In this document: positions 11,083-23,058 of the stretch, in pieces
Position numbering within the stretch: position 1 is the stretch's first letter
Layout of the letters: every line of letters begins with the position of its first letter
NCBI GenBank assembly: GCA_963575645.1
Contig: OY754464.1
Span: 32,255,501 to 32,319,500 of the forward strand
Origin: Xanthostigma xanthostigma
Lineage: Eukaryota; Arthropoda; Insecta; Raphidioptera; Raphidiidae
Length of the DNA: 64,000 nt
Direction: 5' to 3'
The notes under the pieces: generated by a model
What the model saw: the letters and a program-made list of their open reading frames with translations, nothing else
Told to the model about the DNA's origin: nothing
Database searches by the model: none
Translations under genes and position numbers: made by a program

Positions 11083-12583
11083 ATCTCGCAAACTAACATG
11101 TAGTTCTGATTTTTTAATATGTTGTTAGAACCACTACCAGTAGCGTATATCCAAGTTTGCAGCTTCGAAAGACCTGTGCTAACTTTGCAGCACTCAAAAA
11201 ACTGCGAAATTTTCGCACTTTTTTTGGTATTCTCAATATAGGTCTTAAACTATGCATTTTTTTTAAAAATATTTTTTATACGTTTTTAAGTAGACTAAAA
11301 TTGCTACAATTTGAGACCAGAACCAGCTCTGTAGGTTCAATACTTACCAAGATACAGCTTTCCAAAAATTGACCAGTTTTTTCAAAAAAATGAAATTTTA
11401 AGATTTGATCGATTTTTGACCCCGATATCGGGGAAAATACTCATTTTAAGGGTAATATCATAGGAACGTATATTGTAGCAAATGTAATTAGCTTTAATTT
11501 AAGCAGAGAACGACGTCTGTAGGCCATATAGTTTATTCACAAATTTTAAAAATCCAAAAAATGAGAAAACTGCATTTTCGCAAATTTAAATTTAATACCT
11601 AGTAATCGCTATGTAAATCCATTCAGTGATTTTAATGTGGTTGGGTAACAAAATTGGATAACATAGTAACATAACATAATAAAAAAAATAATATAATTGA
11701 TAACATCATAAAAAAATTATGCCGTTTTTGACAAAATACCGTCGTATTTCAGCCATTTTGTAAAAAATATTTACAAATTATTTTCATGAACCTTCCTCGT
11801 TTATCGCTCTTTCTATTACCGAAAACAATTTCAAAATTCGGTGCGTGGTTTAGTAGAAGAGAGCGGAGAAAAAGACAGAGACTTTGTTTTTAACTATGCA
11901 GTCTTTGACAAAATACCGTCGTATTTCAGCCATTTTGAAAAAATATTTACAAATTGTAAACAGAAACCTTCCTCGTATATTTTTCTTTCTATTAGCGAAA
12001 ACGATTTCAAGATCCGGTGCGTGGTTTAGAAGAAATGAGCGGTGAAAAAGACAAAGATAGTCTGAGATTCTGATTTTAATTATAGAGTCTTTGCTAAAAT
12101 TCCGTCGTAGTTCAGGTATTTTGTAAAAAATATTTATAAATTATATACAGAAACTTTCCTTGTTTATCGCTCTTCCGACTACATTTGCTACAATATATGT
12201 TCCTATGATATTACCCTTAAACTGAGTATTTTCCCCGATATCGGGGTCAAAAATTGACCAAATCTTAAAATTTCATTTTTTTGAAAAAACTGGTCAATTT
12301 TTGGAAAGCTGTATCTTGGTAAGTATTGAACCTACAGAGCTGATTCTGGTCTCAAATTGTAGCAATTTTAGTCTACTTAAAAACGTATAAAAACATTTTA
12401 TAAAAAAATGCATAGGTAGTTTAAGACCAATATTGAGAATACCAAAAAAAGTGCGAAAATTTCGCAGTTTTTTGAGTGCTGCAAAGTTAGCACAGGTCTT
12501 TCGAAGCTGCAAACTTGGATATACGCTACTGGTAGTGGTCCTAACAACATATTAAAAAATCAGAACTACATGTTAGTTTGCGA
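11083..12583. mobile_element. family D foldback element with ~400-bp inverted arms
   Basis: Positions about 11,083-11,487 recur as the reverse complement at about 12,180-12,583 with few differences. The arms start CTCGCAAACTAACATGTAG and include a CCCCGATATCGGGG palindrome. A third, direct-orientation copy begins at about 63,330. Between the arms are three ~185-bp tandem units. Apparent open frames in the arms (about 71-72 codons) are mirror copies of each other and are not genes. Confidence 0.85.
11718..12178 (+). repeat. three ~185-bp tandem repeats inside the family D foldback
   Basis: Units start with TTTGACAAAATACCGTCGTA-like sequence at about 11,726, 11,902 and 12,090; each carries 'cttcctcgtttatcgctctttct', 'cggtgcgtggtttag' and 'gaaaaagacaaag' blocks in the same order. 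The third is the most diverged and is truncated. Confidence 0.7.
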
Positions 12584-12589
12584 GTTTAA

Positions 12590-13594
12590 TGTTAGATATG
12601 ACCGGCCATAATATATTTCATATTAATTTTAATTTTTTTTTAATTTTAATTTTTTTTTATTTTTTTAATTGTTTCTTTTTTTTAATCTATTTTCTCGATT
12701 TTTTTCACTATAATATGTACAGTGGAAAACTTGCGGGATGTGCAGTTTTGGTTTTCAAAGCATTGCAATGGTTTAGAACGATTTCAATTTTTTAAACATC
12801 TTATTGTTTGAAATTTGTTTACATACCTTTCAGGTTGGCAATTACGTTATTTGTTTAAAAGTGACAGGTCTCCAGCTATTTACAAAAAACTGTTTTTTTT
12901 TTTGATACTATAGACTTTCTGTATACTTATTGCATCAGCCTTCGAAGGAGAAAAAAAAGCGCGTTCCTAAGCTATCGACTTTCTCAGAATAAATTCAGTT
13001 GTTCAGCATTTCTTTCTAATTGGAATATTCTGTAAACTGAACTAAAAATTATTTGCATAATCCTATAAATCACATGATGAGGAAATATTTTTGTAGATCG
13101 CAAATATACTCATATGTGTGTTATAATTGGGAAAAGTTTTCTGCAAACCATTATTTTATTTCAACATTTTAATTCAAATATTTTTAAACCAAACATGAAC
13201 GAAGTGAACTCTGTTCGAACAGAAGTTTGAAGTGCTCGTATAAACAACCCTAATTTTAATACAAACGATTTAAAAGTAAAAACTTTCTGCCCGCTGAACT
13301 ATATTTTCACAACAGCAGAACCAGTACAAAGTATTTAGAAATGTACGAACGTCATTATACAATGAAACTATGAGATAAAAAAAACGGTATATTTCAAGGG
13401 TAACTGACGCGCCTAGGGTTCCGTAAAATTAACAAAGGAATAAATACACGTTCAATTAAATTACACTTATTATTACACAATTTAGAATAGTCGAGTAACT
13501 TTAGATTTTTCTTCAGAATAATTTTAAGCTAAGGTTTATTTTTTATACCGAGCATTATTATGTCATTCTAAATAATATCTGAAAAAAATTAAAG
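12590..13594. other. AT-rich DNA, nothing recognised
   Basis: It starts with a T-rich low-complexity stretch (12,620-12,710). No coding similarity or repeat boundary was recognised. Confidence 0.5.
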
Positions 13595-13793
13595 AAAAAA
13601 TTGAACCTCCTTCAAAAAAGGGTCGCTAAAATGTATAAAATAACAAAGTATTGAGGTCGGCACCAATTTAATTACTATGTTACTATGACGTTTTATGTAC
13701 AAATATAGGTACCTATATTAAATTGGTGCCGACCTCAATACTTTGTTATTTTACGATTTTTAGTGACCTTTTTTGAAGAAGGTTCAATTTTTT
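13595..13793. repeat. 199-bp palindromic element
   Basis: The arms of about 75-80 bp begin AAAAATTGAACCTCCTTC and pair with ...GAAGGTTCAATTTTT; the GAGGTCGGCACCAATTTA block is perfectly inverted. A loop of about 45 bp contains TAGGTACCTA. Confidence 0.7.
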
Positions 13794-13820
13794 AAAAAGT
13801 TTTCTATAATAAATATTTTA

Positions 13821-14095
13821 AGTGTCTAATGAAACCGAATAACAACGTTGCCACCGATAACTACAACTTTTGCAATATTTCTTTATTTTTTGTTAATTTT
13901 CTAAAAAGCTGCTGAACCGATTTTTCAAAAATTTATATGGGACCATATTTGAGATATTTTTAGTGTCTAATGAAGCCGAAGAGCAACGTTCACGCCGACA
14001 ACTACAACTTTTGCAATTTCTTTTTGATTTTTGTTAATTTTCTAAAAAGTTGCTAACTCTGTTTTGTTAAAATATATATTGGAACAACTTTGAGA
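13821..14095 (+). repeat. two ~143-bp direct repeat units
   Basis: Blocks GTGTCTAATGAA, ACTACAACTTTTGCAAT and TTGTTAATTTTCTAAAAAG occur in the same order in 13,821-13,965 and 13,960-14,095. It looks like part of a dispersed arthropod repeat. No gene. Confidence 0.55.
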
Positions 14096-14591
14096 TAATA
14101 TACTCTATTGAACAAAATAAACACAGAATTCGGTTCACAGTCAAGATATCGACGAACAAACAAAAAAAAAATTTAAAAAAATACAATCGAATAAAGAACC
14201 TCCTCCTTTTTAAAGGTCGGTTAAAAAGTACCCTATACTCTCTACTATACGCTTTATCTTTTTTGGAGGGAAGGAGGAGGGTGAATTGAGAAAGAACTAC
14301 AAACCAGCTCTGTGGACAAGAGGGGTATCATTTTCTATTTATTTTTGTACAGTAAGTCGATACGATCAATAGTTTATAAGTTTTTTAAGTATGAAATTGT
14401 ACCTTCTGTCGGTAGTTATAGTAAAAATGTTTATAAACTCTTTACTCCATGATTGCGCATTTTATTAAATATTCTGTTTATTTGATACTTCACAGCAATA
14501 ATTATTTTTTTCTCAAGATTTTTAATGGTCACAATAGATAAATTATATAGTGTTTCTTAGAGATCTGAGTGTTACGAATATGTTCTAAAAG

Positions 14592-14752
14592 TAAATAAAA
14601 TTGTCGACCAATTTTTCTCAGACCATACGATATATTGACAAAAAATAATAAAAATACAAATAAATATAACACAATTGATTTGTATTTTTATTATTTTTTG
14701 TCCATATATCGTATGGTCTGAGAAAAATTGGTCGACAATTTTATTTACTTGA
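14592..14752. repeat. family F palindromic MITE, short form
   Basis: The arms AATAAAATTGTCGACCAATT... (14,592-14,665) are mirrored at 14,680-14,752. The adjacent 'cagacgttaatcaaag' on the right is shared with the copy at 41.97-42.36 kb and with scraps at about 32.70 and 45.24 kb, which defines the family. Confidence 0.65.
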
Positions 14753-14929
14753 AGAGTTCTATTCAGACGTTAATCAAAGATTTGAATATGTTCTAAAATT
14801 TACAATTTTTTGCGGTCATATTACTATATTTTTTACCGGTTTTAAACTATGATTTCGCGATTTTTTCATAAGAGCTCTCTAGTTTTAGGTGTACTGATAT
14901 ATTACATTTTATATTTTAGAACTAATGAC

Positions 14930-15145
14930 CTGGTTCCGCTTCGCCCGAATTTACGGATTGCTGTCGTTTGTTCTTTGATTTAGGTTGCAAAATTGGTCTA
15001 CACGAAAAACGCTTTTATTTTAACGTTATATTATATAGCCTATGTCCATTCTGATGGACTATATTAAATATCGGTGGAATTTTTTTTTAAATCGGATGTG
15101 TAATTTCGGAGATTACCTCCTACATTCAAATTTACAAACTTCACG
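14930..15145 (-). repeat. probable Helitron-derived fragment
   Basis: Contains 'gacctggttccgcttcgcccgaatt' and 'tatgtccattctgatgg' blocks of the kind found at insect Helitron and related repeat termini. No clean TC/CTAG ends were found. Confidence 0.3.
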
Positions 15146-15191
15146 TATAGATAACGTTTAAAAGCGTGGTACACTCGCTGAATTAAATGAA

Positions 15192-15776
15192 CTATAGCAG
15201 ACCCGGCCACGCGTTGCTGTGGCTCACTTATAAAACGTTAAATTACTAATAAACTAAATTATTTGATTCAGTAAAATTAATGTTCAATAATAAAAAAAAG
15301 GAAGTTTTTTCCGATCGAAAAACAGGGTTAAAAACGGGCGTTAGGTTAAGAGTTAAATTTGATTTGCGAACAACTTTTCGAAATTAGTAATTAAGCATGA
15401 TTCAACAATGATACACAAAAAACTAAACATTCGTTGTTTACCTACATCTTGTTTATGTATGAAACACATGTGACGTGGCATTAATTTTAGCTATCAGATT
15501 TGCTTCTGAACTAATAGCTTTGAGCAAATTGCGAGTTCTAATAGATGTCACTATTTGGTACTAAAACAGTTTTGTTTGTTTCTGAACTAAAATTCAGAAG
15601 CAAACAAAAAGGTTTTATGAAAAAATACCGTAATTGTGTACAAAATGTTTAATAAAAACTATTCTATAGCATAAGTTTCACCAAGCAAGACACACATAAA
15701 ATTTTATTAAAATCTGTTCAGTGGTTACGGAGATTAGCGCGGCCAAAATTGTGACACGGGAATTTTATATATAAGA
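15192..15776 (-). mobile_element. nonautonomous Helitron (degenerate 3' end)
   Basis: The minus strand begins TCTTATATATAAAATTCCCG followed by TGTCACAATTTTGG (ending at 15,776, with T at 15,777 on the plus strand) and ends near 15,192 with GGCCGGGTCTGCTATAG instead of a clean CTAG. The interior shares 'aaactaaaca...gtatcattgtt'-type sequence with 58.5-58.84 kb in inverse orientation. Confidence 0.6.
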
Positions 15777-17693
15777 TTTGAACATTGGCAGATAGAACAC
15801 GTAAAAAGCTTTTATGACGTGCACGTAGGATCTAGTAAAATTCGTCTACATAGCGAACGTACAGAGTATTTGCAACATTCAGATAAAAGCTCGTTAATGT
15901 TATCGATCGAATCGGCCACAAAATGGCCAGATTGAATGCGAAATTCTATGGAAGATTGTACGTACATACACACAAATATACGTGTATGCGATGTACTTAT
16001 GCACACATGCATATCTACTTATAGTGTTATACAGGACAGGTGACTAAATTTGCCCAGAGTAAAAAATGACTAATGTCGATTGTCGACGTATAGATGAGAT
16101 ACGATCAAAAAATATTTTATTATTCAGTTCATTTTCATTGTCGCTGCAATAATGTAGCCAAAATTAAAATAAAATTAAAAACATGAATCCTAGCAACCGC
16201 AATGCCTGGTTGAATTAGAACTTCTCTAGTATTAGTACTTATTTCTGTTAAAATTTATTTATTATTTTTGATTTATGAATATTTTTTTACTTTTTATATT
16301 TATATATAATAAATACTTAATATATTTATCTATAACATATATTAATTTTTATAAATAATAATCGTTATAAATATTATTATGTGTTTCGTCGACCTCCGCT
16401 AGCCGATCACTATATTCGTTTGCGTCCGTAGCTATGATCAAGATGGTTTCTACAGATGAGTTTTAATGCCGCCGTCTCAAAAATGATTTTGTAATCTATT
16501 AAGAACTTGTTTTATTTGTATGTTACATAAAAACAACTGGATCAATTTTCACGAAACTTGTGATGCGTCTTAATTAAAGGTTTGGGACATTTTCCACATT
16601 ATATAATTTCAACTGAAAAATGGGATTTTTAGAGAAAGCTCCATTCTGAGAAAAAAATGTGTTTTAGTTAGTTTAAAGCAAATATGAAAATGTAATCGCG
16701 GCTTTAATAATATCAGCCGAACCACAAATCATTTTGAACATTTTAGTAATGGCCAATAAACCGACTCTCCTGTATAATAGTATACATTGAGCATACATAC
16801 AAATATCAAGCCCGGTGCATTGCAACTGGCAACATCAGGAGTAGTACAGGGATCTCTGTATATAATACATACTATACAATACATGTATAATGTGCCTTTC
16901 GTAGATTGAGGCCAATATCCACTTTATAGCGACTGAGGGTGTTGACGCACATATATATCTGTGGTGAGAAGGTAAAATGGCTTATGTCAGATTTTTGATA
17001 CTTTGTATCCAGATGCACACCTTTTTAAAATTATTATTTAAGAACGCATCATGTTCAGCTATTCAAAGAAGATCTCTACGACTTTTAAAATGGCTTCTAA
17101 TAAATGCAGCTGTGCTACTTGTCGGCAATAAAGTACTTTGCAAAAATTTTGAATATTTCAGTTAATGCTGATGGTGAGCAGCTTAAGGGCTCACACACCC
17201 CTGCCTAAGCTAAAAACATAGTCAATTTGAAAAAATAGGTTATTTGGTGAAAAAAAAATTAAATTGTCGATGTAACATTCTTTATTAACTTTTTTACTAT
17301 ACGGAAAAAATAAAAACATTTTGTTTAATGCTAACATTATTTTTTAAATAATAGGAACCTACATAAGTGTATTACTGATGAAAACCATGGCGCCTCCTTG
17401 TCAACATTATAACTTCGCCAAAAATTACTTAATCTGCAAAAATAAAAAAGAATCTTGTAAAATAATGTTGTAGTTATAGTCGGACGACAGGATTTTTTTT
17501 AATACAGAAATTACAGTATTTCAAACTTTATAATACAATAAAAATTGTGTTTAATAATTTATAAAAAACTGTTCAACCAAAAAATTAAAAATAAAACGTC
17601 TCCTAAGACTGTAGAGAAAATAATTATACTGACACTGTCTAAAAACACTTCGAGAAAAACGCGTTAAAAGTTGTAGGTACAACGTAAACTTAC
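15777..17693. other. intergenic DNA without recognisable features
   Basis: AT-rich sequence with many TATA-like words (16,250-16,380). Open frames of about 60 codons near 15.9 and 17.0 kb have no family resemblance or splice context. Confidence 0.45.
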
Positions 17694-17826
17694 AGCTAAT
17701 CTTCCATTCCAGCTTCGTACTGTACACTTTCTTCCTCTTGTTTTTCATGTTTTCTATGGTGGTCCTATATTTTTCGGTGGTCTTGTATACGACCTCATTT
17801 TCGAACAAGAGATATACGAAACGCAG
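17694..17826 (-). CDS. exon-like open segment of unknown gene
   Basis: On the minus strand a 133-bp stop-free stretch lies between an acceptor-like CCCCTCTTGACAG and a donor-like T|GTAAGT. It encodes 44 residues with a charged, helical character, including FENEVVYKTTEKYRTTIENM and then KNKRKKVYSTKLEWKIS. Codon choice is GC-richer than the flanks (AAC, AAG, ACC, GTC), unlike random AT-rich frames nearby. I do not recognise the family. It could be one internal exon of a host gene, an exon captured by a mobile element, or chance. Confidence 0.33.
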
Positions 17827-19305
17827 CTGTCAAGAGGGGTGCGGCAGTTACTCAGGTAACCGCCCCAACCCGATGCCTGGTCACATTTATTGCTATAAAT
17901 TTGAAACGGAGTGGAATTTTCTTTAAAGTTTTTTTTTTTTTTTAATTCTAATAAGTAATAAAAATAAAGTTATGAAGCTATTATCTTATAATCCTTGAAT
18001 CTGAAATTGGCATTTGACTTTGACAATTAACATATTATTTTGATGCACAATATAGATGCTGATCACTAAACTATGTCAACGAATGTACCGTCACAAAACA
18101 GTGCAAAATCGACGCATGCGAACAAAATCAATACTAACAGTTTCGTTCGGGTTTCAGGACTGCCCATCTATAGCAGGATTGGAACATATCTACTATAAAC
18201 CCTTTGATGGACGGACAAAATTTATTTATATATAAAGAGTGAGAATATTAGTTGATACTCACGAAAATCGTAAGTATAAGTATCTATAATGTTGATGAAC
18301 AAAGATTCGTCGGCTTGTCGATCACAACGTAGTAGAAAACTGTTTCAAGGCGTGTAATCAGTGATTTAGGGCTAAATTTGACAATAAATTTGTGAAGTGA
18401 TAAAACGATTTTTTCACAATAAAGAAAAGTTTATTCAAGTATGAAAAATTATTCCAAAAATTCGGCATCAGTCACTTTGCACCGTGGCCAAAGATATTCT
18501 CGTGCCCGACTGTTAACCCTTTAGTTGCTTGGGGCTGTCGAGGCTTCTTTATGTTAGCTACAATAAAATACACTCGGAATAATGCCTACATTTATCGTAC
18601 AATCGAAATGTTATAGAAAAAATAGTACCTTTGAAAATTAGTTGTCTACATTCTACAATATGAAATTTACGACTTTCCCAAAACATAATACAAGTTTTAA
18701 GGATAAACAAAATAGATAACAATTTTGGTAAGCTACAATATTAATTTGCAATTACTATTCATCAAATTGACAAATTCAATTTTGTAATAATAATAGATAC
18801 CTATATAAATATTATGTTAGGCTCAAATACCGAAAAAGCTCACTGGGCAAAAAATGTGTTCTGGCACATGTAACAGAACCACAAAGCAATAGTCATGTGG
18901 TTGTGATAATCGATCAGGGTGAATTCTAGCAAATAAGTATCACAACGCGTTGTGGTGGCTTGTAAATGTAGTCATGATTTGTTACAGCAAAAAAATATCT
19001 CTAAAAAAATAACAAATAAATTGTGTATTTTAGTTTAAATTATTTATTTTATTAAAAAAGTGGACATAAATGAATTACTTTTTTAGGTTTTGCATGACAA
19101 GATAAACGCTCACATCGCGTTGTATTAATGTAAAAAAGTCATAAAGTGCGCGCTCTGGCAATGAATAAGTGCCATAACGCGTGGTAGACGCTTATATAAT
19201 TAGTGTAGCCATTACCCGTTATAGAATATAAAATATTTTTAAAATGTTTTTAAAGTAAAGGTTTTATTGAAATACTTAAAAATCGAAAAAGAGAAGCCAT
19301 CGTGT
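17827..19305. other. intergenic DNA, nothing recognised
   Basis: AT-rich sequence with a short palindrome near 17,850 (GTTACTCAGGTAAC). No repeat boundaries or coding signals were found. Confidence 0.4.
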
Positions 19306-19952
19306 ACGGAAGCCGGGTTGGCTCATTGGTGACTAGTGGAGTAGTGGCACCGCACACGGCCACTTCCAACATGTTAACGCGTGCACGCGTTAAACATGTG
19401 TCCGTGTGCGGGATAAATGCAGAATTCTGCCTTATCCGTGTGCGGGATAAATGCAGATTTCTACCTTATCCTGGAACGGTAATCGAGCTATCTCTGTCTT
19501 TTAACTGTCAAATTCTGTGAGCAGCGTTACTTTTTGCATTGAGGTTAGGCGTAGCTAAAGTTTTGTTTATAGTGAAATAAAGTAATAAAGAATTTCAAAG
19601 TAAACATTAGAAATGAGTTTCGTTAAAATTAAAAATGAAAATGTTACCGTAAAATTACCTGTGATGAACAATAAACTCATTTCTAATGTTTACTTTGAAA
19701 TTCTTTATTACTTTATTTCACTATAAACAAAACTTCAGCTACGTCTAACCTCAATGCAAAAAGTAACGCTGCTCACAGAATTTGACAGTTAAAAGACAGA
19801 GATAGCTCGATTACCGTTCCAGGATAAGGTAGAAATCTGCATTTATCCCGCACACGGACACATGTTAACGCGTGCACGCGTTAACATGTTGGAAGTGGCC
19901 GTGTGCGGTGCCACTACTCCACTAGTCACCAATGAGCCAACCCGGCTTCCGT
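19306..19952. mobile_element. foldback element with ~280-315-bp inverted arms
   Basis: Left arm 19,306-19,620 and right arm 19,673-19,952 are almost perfectly inverse, both starting ACGGAAGCCGGGTTGGCTCA. The left arm has an extra ~35-bp tandem duplication (GTGCGGGATAAATGCAGA twice). The arms contain ACGCGTGCACGCGT, itself palindromic. The spacer is 52 bp. Transcription through it would give a long hairpin RNA. Confidence 0.85.
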
Positions 19953-20887
19953 AATCGTGGGATTCCTGGCAGATGTAAAACATAAAAAGTTTCTCAAATG
20001 CAAGTTTAAGTTACAGGCAACGCCACTTAAATCACTTATCTAGTAACTAACAAATGCAAGTTGGATGTCGCCATCAACAATCCAACGCATATAATCCAAC
20101 GCATATATAAATCAAAGGCACATTTTCACGCTGTCGTCTAACGAAATGAAGTATCTACGAGGCATTGCAAAAATTTTGAAAAATTCGTCTTTTCTTTTTA
20201 ACATTTTACTTACATCCGGTGTATCTATTATTTTTTCATGACTGAATTCCTTATAAAAAAAACTGCACTACTTTGCCTATTTAACCTACACGTCACAAAT
20301 AACAAAGCTAGCCAAATAAACGTTTCGGAAATAGGACACTCTGTATGTACAGAATGTTTCATAATTGAATGTCAACATTGAGGGGAATTAATTTGTGGAT
20401 GATTTTAAGACAAAAAGTTCATATAAACATAGGTCAGTTTTCGCTTTATTGAAGTGAAACTTTTATTCTATCGCCCCGAATTTTTCTGGCCGTCTGTTGC
20501 ATGTCGCATTACAGGCGGCCACGGAGTAGAGGTAAAGTGAAAGGCGCTCGGAGTAGGCGCTCGGTAGATCAGCCAAGGCCAATATGGCGGCGCCCATGGT
20601 TAGCATCAGCTGACCGTGTAGTATGTATAACACATAGTCAGTCTGTCATGCGGACAAGTGCTGTACAGTGTTTACATGTTTTTATTCGTGTATTCATGTG
20701 AATATTGTTGTTTATAATTAATCGTGATGGATAAGTGTCTACAATCCAACGCCTACAATCCAATAAAAGTTTCAATTGCGTCGTGGTTTCTTAAAACCAC
20801 ACAACTGTTTTTTTTAATTATATTATTGTTAACTTTGAACACGCTTTTTCATTGATAGCACAAAATGTTTTTACAAGAAAAAATAAA
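19953..20887. other. intergenic DNA with a GC-richer patch
   Basis: Positions 20,480-20,660 are GC-richer than the surroundings and contain 'ccaatatggcggcgcccatggt' and an unremarkable 66-codon frame. 'Atccaacgcatat' iterations occur near 20,085 and 20,745. No gene could be supported. Confidence 0.35.
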
Positions 20888-21397
20888 AAACTCGGGTCGC
20901 AGTGCCAAACCCTGCCGACAATATAGTGTATTTGCTTACACTGGCAGTGTGGCTTTATTATGTAAACTTAACCCTTTTGGTTTTGGACAAAATAAAAATT
21001 TTAACTTAATACATCCCTTAAAATATTATTTTTTTTCTTAATTTCAATATTACTATCAATTTCCCAAATTAAATTCACCCTGCACTAAGTAAATCCATAT
21101 CTACAAATTGATGTTTTCATAAAATTTTTAAGTCCGGTCCTGTCGCGCCGACTTTAATAAAATTTTGATAGCACATTTTAATCATTACTAAAGGGTTAAA
21201 TTTCAATTTTGAAACGATTCGAAGAAATTTTTCGATATTTTTGGACCCAAAAATATTTTTCAACCCCTAAATCCTACCCTTAAAGTGGCCCGATTGGGCC
21301 CATTTTAAATAGGCTTCGTGCGGTGATGGATTTTAACATGTGGTCCAAATTTCGTTAAAATCAATTAACTCCTTCGAAAGTTATTGCCCGCACCTAT

Positions 21398-21434
<37 letters not shown>

Positions 21435-21577
21435 TATATACATATATAAACATACTTTTCCAAAAATGGTGCCAAAGTGTTTAGGAGGCTATGAAACGTC
21501 GAGAAATTTTGGTCCGACCCCTAGGTCCCGCCATCCGACCGACGCCAATAGTGTAAGTGCCTTATGGCAAATACACT
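20888..21577 (+). mobile_element. family I element, uninterrupted copy
   Basis: This 690-bp sequence matches 32,086-33,540 in inverse orientation, except that the latter carries a Helitron. GCAAATACACT at the right end (21,567-21,577) mirrors AGTGTATTTGC at about 20,930, suggesting terminal inverted repeats; homology between the copies extends about 40 bp further left (CTCGGGTCGCAGTGC). A (TA)n tract is at 21,403-21,436. No coding potential. Confidence 0.7.
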
Positions 21578-22081
21578 AATAAAGAAGAAGTTACAAATTA
21601 TTAACGATATTCAACTAGTTTCATAGTGCATAGGGAATTTCTATACTAGTTTATTGATTTCTTTAGAACCTTAGTTTAAATTTAATCGGATTTAGTGAAT
21701 AGGGTCCATCGACGTATTAAATTTTATTTTTAATTATAACGAAGTGTACGGTATTTGAAAATAATCATGTCGGTAACAATACAAGTGTAAAGTTTCATTT
21801 TCCTTTTTCGTGAACTGCATTATTTGCTTTCTTTTCGCGATAAAGCACAGTGCACACCAAACGAGTGCACTATTGTAAAATAATAATATAGTGATGTAAT
21901 TATAGTTAAAGTAACGTTTCCTTATTGTGTACAGACCTTATTGTGAACATTATCGGGACGTTACAGTTACAAGTGGAATAAAAATGTCACGATATTTTCC
22001 ATTTTGTCCAGCAGGGCTGCGTCTAGGGCTGGGATTATTTTTTGTGGTCACAACATATTATCTTAGAATCAAACTTTGGTG

Positions 22082-22682
22082 GTTTTTAGGGTTCCGCATT
22101 CGAAGGGTGCGCCCAACGGGATTCTATTACTAAGCCTCCGCTGTCCGTCCGTCCGCCTGTCTGTCAGCGGACTGTATCTCATGAACCATAATAGGTATAG
22201 AGAGTTGAAATTTTCACAGAATGTGTATTCGTATTGCCGTTATAACAATAAATTATGAAAAGTCATTTTTCATACGCAACACATTCTGTACTATACATAC
22301 ACACACCTGCTACGCACGTACACAGTAACAATTTTGATACAAAACAAGCGTCCGCTAACGGTGCGATATACTCGAGCATTTATTAAAATACAATTATGAC
22401 AACTCTCGAATAAAGGACGGTATGACCGCTAGGCTATTAGATATAGCCACGGTATACAGTAGGTACAGTTTGGATAATCCATCTGAACTCATTACAATTA
22501 TACACTTAGTTGGTAAACTGACCTGACCTATGTCGATGTATGGGAACAACAGTTTTCCAACGGCAAGGCGAGAAAAATCTTCAAGATTCGATTCCCGTGA
22601 TGCACGAACTAATTACATCCCTGCAAGTTTGTACGTAACCCTCGGTGCGCGAGTACGACGCGCACTTGGCCGTTTTTTGTTA
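22082..22682 (+). repeat. dispersed repeat family H ('agggttccg...cgcacttggccg')
   Basis: Starts TTTAGGGTTCCGCATTCGAAG, continues with CCGCTGTCCGTCCGTCCGCCTG and CTGTATCTCATGAACCATAA, and ends with CCCTCGGTGCGCGAGTACG and CGCACTTGGCCGTTTTTT. This layout is very common in lepidopteran genomes. A second partial copy lies inverted at 46,745-47,160. Short frames in it are repeat-derived. Confidence 0.7.
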
Positions 22683-22921
22683 TACATAGGCATATATTTT
22701 TATCTCTATTTTTACCCACGATGGAACGGAGCAGGTATATGCGTTTAGCCTGAGAGATTGTTTGTTTGTGCACTCGAATGTCGCTATTTATCTAGAAAAC
22801 GGTTTGATCCATTCAGAGGCGGTTTTTTGTAAAGGGTCTGTAATTCATCTGCGATGGTTCTTAGATATCTATTACGATGGTAACGCCCCAAGGGACGCTA
22901 CACTGCATAAAAAAATAATCA

Positions 22922-23058
22922 CAAAAACCATAACAAACGTGGTACGCACGAACAAATCTACCAAGCGTCCGTTAGTAGTGCTTTTTACAGCAACACACGA
23001 ACATTTAAAAAACCATAACAAAAGTGCTACGCACGAACAGATCTAACAAGCGTCCGAA
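22922..23058 (+). repeat. direct repeat pair (~50 bp, 89-bp period)
   Basis: AAAACCATAACAAACGTGGTACGCACGAAC followed by ATCTACCAAGCGTCCG at 22,922-22,975 recurs with few changes at 23,011-23,058. It is adjacent to family H and may belong to the same larger repeat. Confidence 0.5.

Noticed and set aside
11157-11372. Two ~72-codon frames (also 12,294-12,512 on the other strand) with nearly identical protein sequence
   Set aside because: They are the same foldback arm read on opposite strands; the similarity reflects the palindrome, not a gene family.
20501-20701. 66-codon Arg-rich frame in a GC-richer patch
   Set aside because: No homology recognised, no splice or conserved start context; the Arg content follows from local base composition.
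22762-23046. 94-codon frame on the plus strand
   Set aside because: Its C-terminal half is translation of a direct nucleotide repeat (22,922-23,058); no domain.
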